This document shows, piece by piece, positions 1 through 8,322 of a stretch of 64,000 nucleotides of DNA. Numbering within the stretch: position 1 is the stretch's first letter; every line of letters starts with the position of its first letter. Both the position numbers and the translations under genes were made by a program. The DNA is from Bacteroidota bacterium (GTDB lineage Bacteria > Bacteroidota > Ignavibacteria > UBA10030 > UBA6906), in contig JAUQWO010000056.1 in the NCBI GenBank assembly GCA_030835135.1, positions 1 through 64,000 of the forward strand, in the 5' to 3' direction. The notes under the pieces are model-generated. The model searched no databases and had not been told where the DNA came from. It saw nothing but the letters and a program-made list of their open reading frames with translations.

Positions 1-99
1 CCCGGACTGGAAGGTATCGGTTCTCGCTCAAAGCTGACGATGGGGCGCGGCTTGCTGTCGGTGCACACCTGCTGGTGAACCGCCCGGTGACCACGTGCA
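1..99 (+). repeat. Direct repeat copy 1 (PA14 core)
   Basis: Bases 1-99 are identical to 370-468, an in-frame offset of 369 bases (123 codons). The copy may extend left of the window. Sequence diverges right after GTGCA at base 100. It encodes GRYRFSLKADDGARL through NRPVTTC. Confidence 0.95.
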
Positions 100-2078
100 T
101 CGTGCTCCGCACTCCGGCGCGTGGATCACACCCGGATCCCACATGTGCTGATGATACGCCCGTCCCCGCGTCCGTCCTTCGCCCCGACGCGACGGACGCC
201 GCACTACAGGGACTCGTCGCGGCGTACTTCAATGCCGTCGCCCCGCAGGGAACACCCGTGCTTACCCGCACGGATACCCTGCTCTCACCCTACTGGGGGA
301 CCGGCAGTCCGGCCCCGGGCATCCGGCCCGATTCGTTCTCCGTCCGCTGGACAGGAATGATCATTCCTCCCCGGACTGGAAGGTATCGGTTCTCGCTCAA
401 AGCTGACGATGGGGCGCGGCTTGCTGTCGGTGCACACCTGCTGGTGAACCGCCCGGTGACCACGTGCAATGTCCGCGCGTTCGCCGATGTCGATCTGGAG
501 GGCGGCGTACGCTACCCGATCACGCTCGACTACACGGACCTCACCGGATATGCCGGCCTCCGTTTCCGGTGGTCCGTACCGCCGCCGCCCCCCGACCCTG
601 TGGAGCGCGATGCAGGGATCGCGGACCTCTTTGCATTCATGCGATCCCTGGAGGACTCGCCGGAGGACGCACGCATGATGATGACGTTCGATGCATGGAA
701 GAACGGTACCACGTTCACGTCGCGCGACACCATGCTCACCCGTCTTTATGACAATGCGCGCTTTGCCCTGCCCGGCATGGTCGGCTCGCTCGGCCGAATG
801 GACGCCGGTATCTTCGAATACGGCGACCAGTGGGTACGCGATGGTTCGAACGTCGCGCTCGGTCTCATCCATGCCGGACACTTCGAACAGGCACGCGCCC
901 TCCTCTCCTACATCCTCACCGACCTCGTTGCCGAAGAGGGGGCAACGATGGTCGCCGGTGCATTCGATGATCCGGACCGCGAGGAGTTCGATCAGATGGG
1001 TGAGCTGATGCATGTCTTGAAGGCCTGGCACGATTGGACCGGCGATACATCGCTGATCGTTCCCCACCGGAAGAAGATCCTGACGATGATCGAGCGCCCG
1101 TTACGGCCATCGTTCCGCGACGCCACCGGGATGGTGCACAACCACCGCGAGTTCTGGGAACGCACCTTCGACGATGGCTACGAGCTGGCCTATCAGACGT
1201 TCATGGTGCAGGGGCTGCGCGACGCCGCCGATCTTGCACCTCTCCTCGGCGTGCCGCCGGAGACGGAAGCCCGGTGGCGGCGTGAAGCAGACACCTTCCT
1301 GCGTGCGATGCTCCAGCACCCCACACGCGCCCTGGTCGATAATGGTCGGCTCATCAAGCGCCGCAACGTCGATGGCTCCGTCGCCGATCTGATCCCGGGG
1401 CTCCCCCGTAGTTCGGGGCGCGACGATCCTGCGTCCACCGAAGCATATCACCGGTTGAATCCCGACGCGAGCGCGGCCATTCCGCTGTTCCTTCGCGTCG
1501 TTGATCCCGGTTCGGCTCTCGCAAAGAATACGCTCGACGCTCTGGAGGGTATCTGGAATGCCCGGTGGGACATGGGAGGCTACGAGCGTTACCATTCGAG
1601 TTCACAGCAGGACCAGCCGGGGCCGTGGTGCTTCGCCACCGGGTTCATGGCACGAGCGCAGCATGAGGCCGGACTCTTCGATCGCAGCTATCGTTCACTC
1701 GCCTGGCTCGCCCGCATTCAGGGTGGCGCCGCCGGCGCCTGGTTCGAAGAGATCCCGCTGAACCGCACGCAGATCCCCACGGCAGGGATCGTCGTGTGGA
1801 CGTCGGCCGAGGTGACCGTCTTCATGGTCCGGCACATGCTGGGCGTGTGGTTCGAAGGGAACGATCTGGTGATCCGGCCCCATCTCTTTCCGACCGACAG
1901 GGAGTGCCGGGCGGATCTCCGGTTTCGCGCAGGGAGGATCGCGCTCACCATTGAACGAAGCGATACCCCGGGATATGCCATGGTCAACGGAACGAAGATC
2001 GCCGCGAGACGGGATGGTGCCATCGTCATTCCGGAGGGCATGCTCGTGCATGACATAACGGTCCGGATCATGCGTTGA
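3..2078 (+). CDS. PA14-domain six-hairpin glycosidase-like protein (5' end outside window)
   Basis: The frame is open to the left edge, so the gene starts upstream; 691 residues are visible. A PA14-type carbohydrate-recognition module lies at about residues 70-190 (motifs FSVRWTG, GRYRFSLKADDGARL, RFRWSVP). The rest, from about residue 215, resembles (alpha/alpha)6-barrel enzymes of the glycogen-debranching or six-hairpin glycosidase type (GIFEYGDQWVRDGSNVALGL, then aromatic- and acid-rich helices). Known members hydrolyse glycosides outside the cytoplasm; the substrate here cannot be told. The first visible residues are a truncated second copy of the PA14 core, encoded by an exact 99-bp repeat. 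It converges on the GH5 gene to its right, and its neighbourhood suggests plant polysaccharide use. Confidence 0.7.
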   Translation, partial: RTGRYRFSLKADDGARLAVGAHLLVNRPVTTCIVLRTPARGSHPDPTCADDTPVPASVLRPDATDAALQGLVAAYFNAVAPQGTPVLTRTDTLLSPYWGTGSPAPGIRPDSFSVRWTGMIIPPRTGRYRFSLKADDGARLAVGAHLLVNRPVTTCNVRAFADVDLEGGVRYPITLDYTDLTGYAGLRFRWSVPPPPPDPVERDAGIADLFAFMRSLEDSPEDARMMMTFDAWKNGTTFTSRDTMLTRLYDNARFALPGMVGSLGRMDAGIFEYGDQWVRDGSNVALGLIHAGHFEQARALLSYILTDLVAEEGATMVAGAFDDPDREEFDQMGELMHVLKAWHDWTGDTSLIVPHRKKILTMIERPLRPSFRDATGMVHNHREFWERTFDDGYELAYQTFMVQGLRDAADLAPLLGVPPETEARWRREADTFLRAMLQHPTRALVDNGRLIKRRNVDGSVADLIPGLPRSSGRDDPASTEAYHRLNPDASAAIPLFLRVVDPGSALAKNTLDALEGIWNARWDMGGYERYHSSSQQDQPGPWCFATGFMARAQHEAGLFDRSYRSLAWLARIQGGAAGAWFEEIPLNRTQIPTAGIVVWTSAEVTVFMVRHMLGVWFEGNDLVIRPHLFPTDRECRADLRFRAGRIALTIERSDTPGYAMVNGTKIAARRDGAIVIPEGMLVHDITVRIMR
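370..468 (+). repeat. Direct repeat copy 2 (PA14 core)
   Basis: Identical to bases 1-99. This copy sits inside the complete PA14 domain and continues into its C-terminal strands, while copy 1 does not. Confidence 0.95.
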
Positions 2079-2129
2079 GGCCCGGGGACGCATCTCACCG
2101 CTGGCCTGGTGAACGCGCAGGCATCGACT

Positions 2130-3959
2130 TCAGTCTTTTCCGGGCAGGCCCACCGACGTAGCGATGACCTGCGTCACCTGCACGTTTCCACGGAGGGTGA
2201 TCTTCAGGAGGCGCACACCCGCACCCACGTCCGACGCGGCTGTGGCGACTGCATCGTAGAACCCATAATCGTTGTACGGGGAGGCAAACACCGTCTCACT
2301 CAGGCCGGCCGCCACGCGGAACGTGGTTCCGTCTCCCGATACGCTGACTTCGACGGCATCATTCCGGCCCGTGCGGAACCAATCCACGCGCAGGCGTTCC
2401 ACGTCTTCAGAGAATTTATAGACCAGATAGCTTCCATCGCTCCCCGCCACGCGGTCACGGTCTTCCTTCGCCTTTCTCACGTCCTCCATGGAAAGCAGGC
2501 GGAATTCCCCCTCCTTCTGGAAGATGCGTGAAAAGTCCTCCAGTCGATCCACGAAGGTCCGTGCGGCGACACGAACGGGGCCCACGACATTCGAATACCC
2601 CGATTCCCCCACGCCATTGCATGCACAGATGCGATACAGGTAGGTGTGTCCCGGCAGGACTGTTGCGTCGCTGAACAAGGGGCGGAATGGTGTCCCGCCG
2701 TCTTCCACGTCGACCCCGACGGTGTCCCATGACCCACCGCCTTCCTGTCTCTCTATCCTGTAGGAAGCGGCACCGGTGGAACCCTGCCATGAGATGAAGG
2801 CGGGATCGGTGATCGGGAGCAGATGTGGCGGCTCGGGGATATCCTCCCTCGCCGGGGTACGTCCATCGATCCGGAATGCCCGTTCGCGCATGAGGCTGAT
2901 GACCAGCCGTTCGTTGTACGCGTCGCCCCCTGCAGAGCCCGGCCAATGATATGCAGCGGCGTTGTTGTACTCGTAGTGCGCATAGAATCCCCCCTCCCGT
3001 GCATGGCCCCGCAGACTCCAGATCATGCCGCCGGCAAGTCCCTGATTCAGGATGGTATCCGCGATCGCGCGGATGTCTGCAAGCGGCACGATGCCGAATT
3101 CGCCGACGATGTAGGGTTTCCGACCGCGCGCCTTCTCCTGGTTTGCCACGATCCGTGCCACGGAGACCCCGGGATCGCCATAGTGATGGGTCGTAACGAC
3201 GTCGATGACGGGATCGTCGAGGGCATCATCATCCAGTTCCGGGTCATGCGGACCGTCGATGATGAGATGGTTCAGGTCGAGCGAGCGGATATATGCCGCG
3301 ATCTCTCCGGTCCATGCATACGGTGCGTCAAGTTCATTGCCCGTTTCCCAACCGAAGATCGCACGGTCCTCGCTGTACAGCGTCCCCGTCACGGTATTCC
3401 TGCGGGTGACCAGATGGCGCACCGTCGACTTGAAATCCGCGATCACATCGGGATCGGTCCAGAATTCATCCTTGTGCAATCCACGGAATCCAGCATATTC
3501 CCGGATGCCTCCCCACCAAGGCCAGTTGTCGACGAACGGGATGATGACGCGCACGCCGACCTCGTTGGCGATCGCCAGAACCGTATCCAATGAGCGGAAT
3601 GCTTCTTCGTTGAAGCGCCCGGGCCCGTCGACATGGCGGATCACGCCGGGTTGATCATCGTCCCTGCGAACCGAAAGGACATACATCCGCGTCACCTGTC
3701 CGCCAAGCTGCCGGATGCTCATGAGCGCATCCCGGATCTCGTACGCGTCGGGAAGCCGGAAGGGAGACGTCCCTTCGAACGGCAGGAAGTCCTCGACATA
3801 GTGCAGATTCGGGATGTTGAAACTCAGGAAACGCAGCGGGCGCGCCTCCGCGAAGAGGGTGTCTGCGCGTCGCGTCACGAAGGTGGTGAACTGGCTCTGG
3901 GACATGACGGACATGCCGGTAGTCAACAGGAGGATGGTCGTAATGGCGATGCGCTTCAT
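2130..3959 (-). CDS. Secreted GH5-type beta-mannanase/glycanase with C-terminal accessory domains
   Basis: 609 residues with a signal peptide (MKRIAITTILLLTTG, ending near QSQ at 20-23). The TIM-barrel part (about 35-370) shows the clan GH-A pair: Asn-Glu at 208-209 (ETGNELD, acid/base) and Glu287 in VGEFG (nucleophile). WPWWGG near 146-151 is the kind of aromatic patch seen in GH5 mannanases. A fibronectin-III-like stretch (about 385-460) and a beta-rich C-terminal domain follow; no T9SS tail is present, so periplasmic or surface location is open. Six bases separate it from the response regulator gene upstream, so it is probably the last gene of the epimerase-sensor operon. Beta-mannan is inferred from context; another beta-glycan is possible. 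Confidence 0.8.
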   Translation of the reverse strand: MKRIAITTILLLTTGMSVMSQSQFTTFVTRRADTLFAEARPLRFLSFNIPNLHYVEDFLPFEGTSPFRLPDAYEIRDALMSIRQLGGQVTRMYVLSVRRDDDQPGVIRHVDGPGRFNEEAFRSLDTVLAIANEVGVRVIIPFVDNWPWWGGIREYAGFRGLHKDEFWTDPDVIADFKSTVRHLVTRRNTVTGTLYSEDRAIFGWETGNELDAPYAWTGEIAAYIRSLDLNHLIIDGPHDPELDDDALDDPVIDVVTTHHYGDPGVSVARIVANQEKARGRKPYIVGEFGIVPLADIRAIADTILNQGLAGGMIWSLRGHAREGGFYAHYEYNNAAAYHWPGSAGGDAYNERLVISLMRERAFRIDGRTPAREDIPEPPHLLPITDPAFISWQGSTGAASYRIERQEGGGSWDTVGVDVEDGGTPFRPLFSDATVLPGHTYLYRICACNGVGESGYSNVVGPVRVAARTFVDRLEDFSRIFQKEGEFRLLSMEDVRKAKEDRDRVAGSDGSYLVYKFSEDVERLRVDWFRTGRNDAVEVSVSGDGTTFRVAAGLSETVFASPYNDYGFYDAVATAASDVGAGVRLLKITLRGNVQVTQVIATSVGLPGKD

Positions 3960-3965
3960 GGGGTC

Positions 3966-5420
3966 CTATTTGATACCGAGTTCCTTACACATGCGGTAGA
4001 AGTTCGACGGCGCAAGCCCGAGCCGTTCTGCCGCATTGGAATCCGAACTGGAGATGCTCCGCACGTATTTGAAGTAATTCGTGCGGAAGAGCCGTTCGAT
4101 CTCCTTCAGCGGGAGGATCTGGCCGCCACCGACCTCCTGAACGCTCATGACCTCATCCGTGAGCGGCGACGTCCTCAGGATCATGGGGTGGGTCATGTCC
4201 TTTGCCGTGATCCGGCCACTCGTATTCAGGACCAGTCGCTGCGCCACGTTGCGCAGTTCGCGGACATTTCCCGGCCAGCGGTAATTCAGAAGGATCTCCT
4301 TCGCCTTTTCATCGACCTCCGGGGTCGGCATATTCATGTCCGCGCTGAAGTATCCGAGGAAGTACGTGAACAGTTCGAGAATATCCGTCCCCCGTTCTTT
4401 GAGCGGGACAAGATCGAGAGGGATGACGTTCAGCCGGTAGAACAGATCTTCACGGAACCGATGTTCGGACACTTCGCGTGACAATTCCTTGTTCGTGGCA
4501 GCGATGATCCGGACGTTCACCGAGAGTGCTCCACGGCGGCCGATCTTTTCGATCTCACCTTCCTGGATCACCCGCAGCAACTTCACCTGAGCAGGGTGCG
4601 GCAGTTCCGAGACCTCGTCGAGGAAGACCGTCCCGTTATTCGCCACTTCAAAGAGGCCGGGCTTGCTGGTGTTCGCCCCCGTGAACGCGCCCTTTTCGTA
4701 CCCGAACAGTTCGCTCTCGATGAGTTCCGGGGGTATCCCACCGCAATTGATAGGCACGAAGGATTCGAATTTTCTGCGGCTCTTCAGATGAATGTTCCAG
4801 GCCACCAGCTCTTTGCCGGTGCCGGAGGCCCCGGTGATGAGGACGTTCGCGTCGCTCTTCGCATACCGTTCGATCGCTTCCCGCAGCTGGAGGATCGGCG
4901 CCGAGGTGCCCTGGATCTTCTTGGCTTCGAGCATGGACTCGATGCTCTTCATGAGGCGTCGGTCCGACTTCTGATGCTGCTTCTCCAGGCGCCGCTTCTC
5001 GTACGCATTGTAGACGCTGAGGATGAAATCGGTCGGTTGATAGATGTAGTCCTCGATGTTCCCGGGGTATTTCGTGCAGTACCAGAATGCGCCGGCCCGC
5101 AGGAGGCTGGTGGCAAAGGCCAGATCCGTCATGTTCATCGTCATCTTCGTGATGACGATGATCTGGAGCAGCGGGTCCAGCTCCTTCATCTTCTGGATGA
5201 GCTCCTCTCCGCGGAGTCCTCCCGAGATCTGGAAATCCAGAATGACGACGTCGTACCGGTCATTGCGCTGACCGATGAACTCCAGCGCGGCCTTCCCGTT
5301 CGAAACGACATCGGCGATATGGATGCGGGTGTTCACGAGGCGGACCGTCTTCCGCACGCGTTCCACATCGAATTCCTCGTCCTCGACGAGCAGTACCTGG
5401 ATAGGGGCTGGTGCACTCAT
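3966..5420 (-). CDS. Sigma54-dependent response regulator (REC-AAA+-Fis)
   Basis: 484 residues in NtrC order. The receiver domain (about 7-130) has phospho-acceptor Asp62 and Lys117. The AAA+ domain (about 165-400) has Walker A GASGTGKE (197-204), the sigma54-contacting loop GAFTGA (244-249), Walker B TVFLDE and the arginine-finger region. A Fis-type helix-turn-helix closes the protein (AAERLGLAPSNFYRMCKEL). It should hydrolyse ATP to open sigma54 promoters when phosphorylated. It lies 3 bases after the histidine kinase, its likely partner, and 6 bases before a GH5 gene, so it probably controls the glycan locus. The first Walker A residues (GAS for the usual GES) are a minor variation. Confidence 0.93.
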   Translation of the reverse strand: MSAPAPIQVLLVEDEEFDVERVRKTVRLVNTRIHIADVVSNGKAALEFIGQRNDRYDVVILDFQISGGLRGEELIQKMKELDPLLQIIVITKMTMNMTDLAFATSLLRAGAFWYCTKYPGNIEDYIYQPTDFILSVYNAYEKRRLEKQHQKSDRRLMKSIESMLEAKKIQGTSAPILQLREAIERYAKSDANVLITGASGTGKELVAWNIHLKSRRKFESFVPINCGGIPPELIESELFGYEKGAFTGANTSKPGLFEVANNGTVFLDEVSELPHPAQVKLLRVIQEGEIEKIGRRGALSVNVRIIAATNKELSREVSEHRFREDLFYRLNVIPLDLVPLKERGTDILELFTYFLGYFSADMNMPTPEVDEKAKEILLNYRWPGNVRELRNVAQRLVLNTSGRITAKDMTHPMILRTSPLTDEVMSVQEVGGGQILPLKEIERLFRTNYFKYVRSISSSDSNAAERLGLAPSNFYRMCKELGIK

Positions 5421-5423
5421 GGG

Positions 5424-6914
5424 TCACATCCGATGATCGATTCGAATAGAGAAACAGCATCCGCCGTCGGCAAGATTCTCGGCATCCATCCGCCACCCGC
5501 ACTTGCCCACGGCGAGCTGATACGCGATGTAGCAACCGTATCCCGAGTGCGATCCGTGGCCTTTGCCACTGCCTTCCTTCTCGGCGAACACGCGCTGCAC
5601 ACCGCGGTCGTCCGTCTCCAGCAGCCGCGCAGCAAGTCCCTCCCCGTTGTCCCTGATCCGGACGATCGTCGACTGCGTCAGGGGGTCATGCACGGTGGAC
5701 ACCGTGATCAGGAGCGCATTCCGGTGACCGTGATCGATACTGTTCTGGATCAACGGCTCGAAGATCTCCCACAGCGAGAACTCGTTGACATGCACGGTGG
5801 GTACCGCGGGATCAAGCTGCAGATCGAAGCTGAACATGTCGTTCCTGCTCGAGATCCGCAGGAACACATTCTCCACGATGAAGCGGATGGTGGCATTCAC
5901 GTTCGACCGGAAGGCCGGGTTGATGATCGTATTGATATCCTGGTCGTACCACTTCATGTCATAGATGATGCGCGAGATGAAGTTGGAATACGCGATCACA
6001 CGCTGCTTCGAGAGATCGAGGTTCGACGGGTCCATCGCGCGCACATCGCTCTTGATGAACCCCATGATCTTCTCTGCTTTGTGGTGCGTGTGGTAGATCC
6101 GTTTCGTGAACACCGACTCCTTTTCCAGCCGGATCTGTTTCTCCAGGTTCGCCTGATGTTCCTCAAAGAGCCGTTCGCGTGCCTCATTCCGTTCCCGCAC
6201 CGCGCGGGTGGACACGACGTACATGATGATCAGCCCGACGAACACGAGCGCGGAGAATGCGAAGGTGGTCCTCTTGAAGCTCATCTGGATCTCGTCCGTC
6301 AGGAGCGTGAAATCGGGCGTGATCCGGAGATAGAGGGCGCCGAGGTACTCACCATGGGGCACGAACGGGACCAGCACATTGAAGGTCCGCAGGTTCACGA
6401 CCTCGCTCTTCATGCGTTCGGTCCGGAACAGCTCTTCCCTGGCCGTGGCGAAATACCGGAGCCCATTGCCCGGCAGATCGGCGGACGTGGCGTCCGATGG
6501 CGGCAGCGTCCCCTTGAAGAACTCATTCATGTCCCGGCCATTCGTCACCACATAGGTCCGTCCGTCACGCTGCAGGATGAGCGTGATCTCCTCGACATTG
6601 CGCTGCAGCACGAGTTGTTTGAAGATCACGTTCATCGCAGCCACCAGCCGGGGTTCATCGAAGCGCCCCTCTGCCCGTAGCCGCTCCTGGCTCTCGAACA
6701 GGTTCTCCATGCTCACCGAGGTCACTACCGCAATGCGTTCGGCATGGTACTTCTGGAACCAGTGCTGGGCGTCGTTCAGGAAATTGGAAGCGAGCGACCC
6801 CTGAAAGAAGGCCAGGAGCACCTGAGAGGCAACGATGACGATGAAGAACACGAGGATGTGGTTGATCTCAAACCGGTGTTGCGAGAGCTTATGTCGGATG
6901 TTCGCGAGGTGCAT
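5424..6914 (-). CDS. Membrane sensor histidine kinase
   Basis: 496 residues from the ATG at 6914; a TTG at 6938 would overlap the upstream gene by 17 bases and has no better ribosome site. Membrane segments at about 18-37 and 217-236 frame a periplasmic sensor of about 180 residues, followed by a charged coiled coil (238-270). The ATPase has an N-box (LIQNSIDHG, Asn391), G1 (DNGEG, 422-426) and a G2-like GYG at 458-460. The expected phospho-His region is unusual: YHTHHKAEKIMGFI (274-287) in place of a classical H-E/D-x-R/K-T/N-P box. It sits between a solute-binding protein and a sigma54 regulator, which suggests it senses a bound saccharide. Confidence 0.88.
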   Translation of the reverse strand: MHLANIRHKLSQHRFEINHILVFFIVIVASQVLLAFFQGSLASNFLNDAQHWFQKYHAERIAVVTSVSMENLFESQERLRAEGRFDEPRLVAAMNVIFKQLVLQRNVEEITLILQRDGRTYVVTNGRDMNEFFKGTLPPSDATSADLPGNGLRYFATAREELFRTERMKSEVVNLRTFNVLVPFVPHGEYLGALYLRITPDFTLLTDEIQMSFKRTTFAFSALVFVGLIIMYVVSTRAVRERNEARERLFEEHQANLEKQIRLEKESVFTKRIYHTHHKAEKIMGFIKSDVRAMDPSNLDLSKQRVIAYSNFISRIIYDMKWYDQDINTIINPAFRSNVNATIRFIVENVFLRISSRNDMFSFDLQLDPAVPTVHVNEFSLWEIFEPLIQNSIDHGHRNALLITVSTVHDPLTQSTIVRIRDNGEGLAARLLETDDRGVQRVFAEKEGSGKGHGSHSGYGCYIAYQLAVGKCGWRMDAENLADGGCCFSIRIDHRM

Positions 6915-6921
6915 GGGAGTG

Positions 6922-8262
6922 TCAGGGGAGACCAGCAAGCTGGGATGCGGCAGCCGCCGCTTCCGCGCGGATCTGTGTGCTTGCCTGACGCAGCGCCTCG
7001 GGAACGCTTACGTGCATCCTGATGGCCTGCGACAGGGACGACGCCAGGATCTCCGAGTAGCGTGTGTAGCGTTCATCGAACGGCCGGTGTACCCCGATCT
7101 CCTGCAGGCGGCGGATGTCGGCAAGTTCGGGATACCGCCGGAAATACGTCGTGTCCTCGAAGAACACCTTGAGGACGGGGGAACTCCCGCCGCGTGACAG
7201 CAACACCTCCTGTGATTCGGGCGTCAGGAGGAATTTGATGAAATCGATCGACTGCTCGAGCTTCGTGCTGTTCCGCGCGACCATCAGGCTCCATCCGCCG
7301 ATGGTGGCCGCGGAATGGTGATCGGAGAAATGGGGTGGTGCCGCGAGCCGGATCCGGTCCGTTCCCGCAAGGGTGTCATTGAGGTCCTTCCGGATATTCG
7401 TCCACCCGAACGCGAAGATCCCGTTCCGGCGCGTGTACAGCTCGTAGCTCGTCACCTCCGTCATCGTCGTGGCTTCTCTCGGCGTCACGTGATACCGGTT
7501 CACCAGATCCACCAGCAGCTGGAGCGCACGTTGTGCTTCCGTGCGGTCGAAATCGAATCCATAGGTCTCGAAGTACGCGGGTTCGAGGCCCAGAAGGATC
7601 GATGTGAATGAACAGACCAGACCTTCGTACTCTGCTGCGGGATAGATGTAGTACGGACCGGGGTACCGTGACCTCGCGCCGAACGCGAGGAACTCCTCCC
7701 AGGTGACCCCCTCCTGGAGTCGTCGCTCGAATTCCGCACCCCCGGGGAGCGATTGCAGCAGATCGTGGCGGTAGGCCAGCGCCTCCATGACGTTGAAGAA
7801 CGGGACCGCCACGAGGTTCCCCTCTTTATAACATGATCGCAGGCCTGTCGGCGTGAGCCGGGCGAGTTCCTCGGGGGGGAAATACGGTTCGAGGTGCTGA
7901 CACCAGCGTTCAAAACGTTGAACCCAGATGCGGTCGACCGCAAAGACGTCCATCCCCTCCCCCTGGCCACGGAGGAGCCGGGCGAACACCTCCTTCCGCT
8001 CATTCGTCGTGAACTCCTCGTTGGGGAAGTCGATCGGCACGACCCGGATCTTCCCCTCGTGAAGGCGGTTGTATCGATCGATGAGGATGCGGTGCGCGTC
8101 CGTCATACGGTCGGCGAAGAACACCTCGACAAGTCCATCTTTCTTCGGGGTGGTAAAGAAGGCCTGCACGGCGATCGCCGCAAGTGCGGCACACGACAGG
8201 AAGATGACGCCCCAATGTTGTCGTAAGATCGATCTCATGGTCCGCGGAAGGAGTGGTGACAT
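6922..8262 (-). CDS. Extracellular solute-binding protein, family 1 (sugar type)
   Basis: 446 residues; an ATG at 8238 (MRSILRQHWG) is an alternative start. A hydrophobic stretch near 14-34 with no clear cleavage site may act as signal peptide or membrane anchor. The mature part shows the fold marks of ABC sugar-binding proteins: VEVFFADRMTD early, IGGWSLMVARNS and DFIKFLLTPESQEVLLSRGG late. Such proteins deliver ligands to ABC permeases or to membrane sensors. No permease or ATPase gene lies nearby, while a histidine kinase starts 7 bases later, so a role as ligand-presenting partner of that sensor is inferred. Confidence 0.85.
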   Translation of the reverse strand: MSPLLPRTMRSILRQHWGVIFLSCAALAAIAVQAFFTTPKKDGLVEVFFADRMTDAHRILIDRYNRLHEGKIRVVPIDFPNEEFTTNERKEVFARLLRGQGEGMDVFAVDRIWVQRFERWCQHLEPYFPPEELARLTPTGLRSCYKEGNLVAVPFFNVMEALAYRHDLLQSLPGGAEFERRLQEGVTWEEFLAFGARSRYPGPYYIYPAAEYEGLVCSFTSILLGLEPAYFETYGFDFDRTEAQRALQLLVDLVNRYHVTPREATTMTEVTSYELYTRRNGIFAFGWTNIRKDLNDTLAGTDRIRLAAPPHFSDHHSAATIGGWSLMVARNSTKLEQSIDFIKFLLTPESQEVLLSRGGSSPVLKVFFEDTTYFRRYPELADIRRLQEIGVHRPFDERYTRYSEILASSLSQAIRMHVSVPEALRQASTQIRAEAAAAASQLAGLP

Positions 8263-8322
8263 CTCAATGTCCAGCCTTCGGACAGAAAAAGCAAGTCCAG
8301 CGGCAGATTCTCTCAGAGGAGG

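Noticed and set aside
4596-6680. Long plus-strand open frame (694 codons) antisense to the sensor kinase and regulator
   Set aside because: Its product is rich in Arg, His, Asp and Val with no motif, and both minus-strand genes under it are clear. Such frames are common opposite GC-rich genes.
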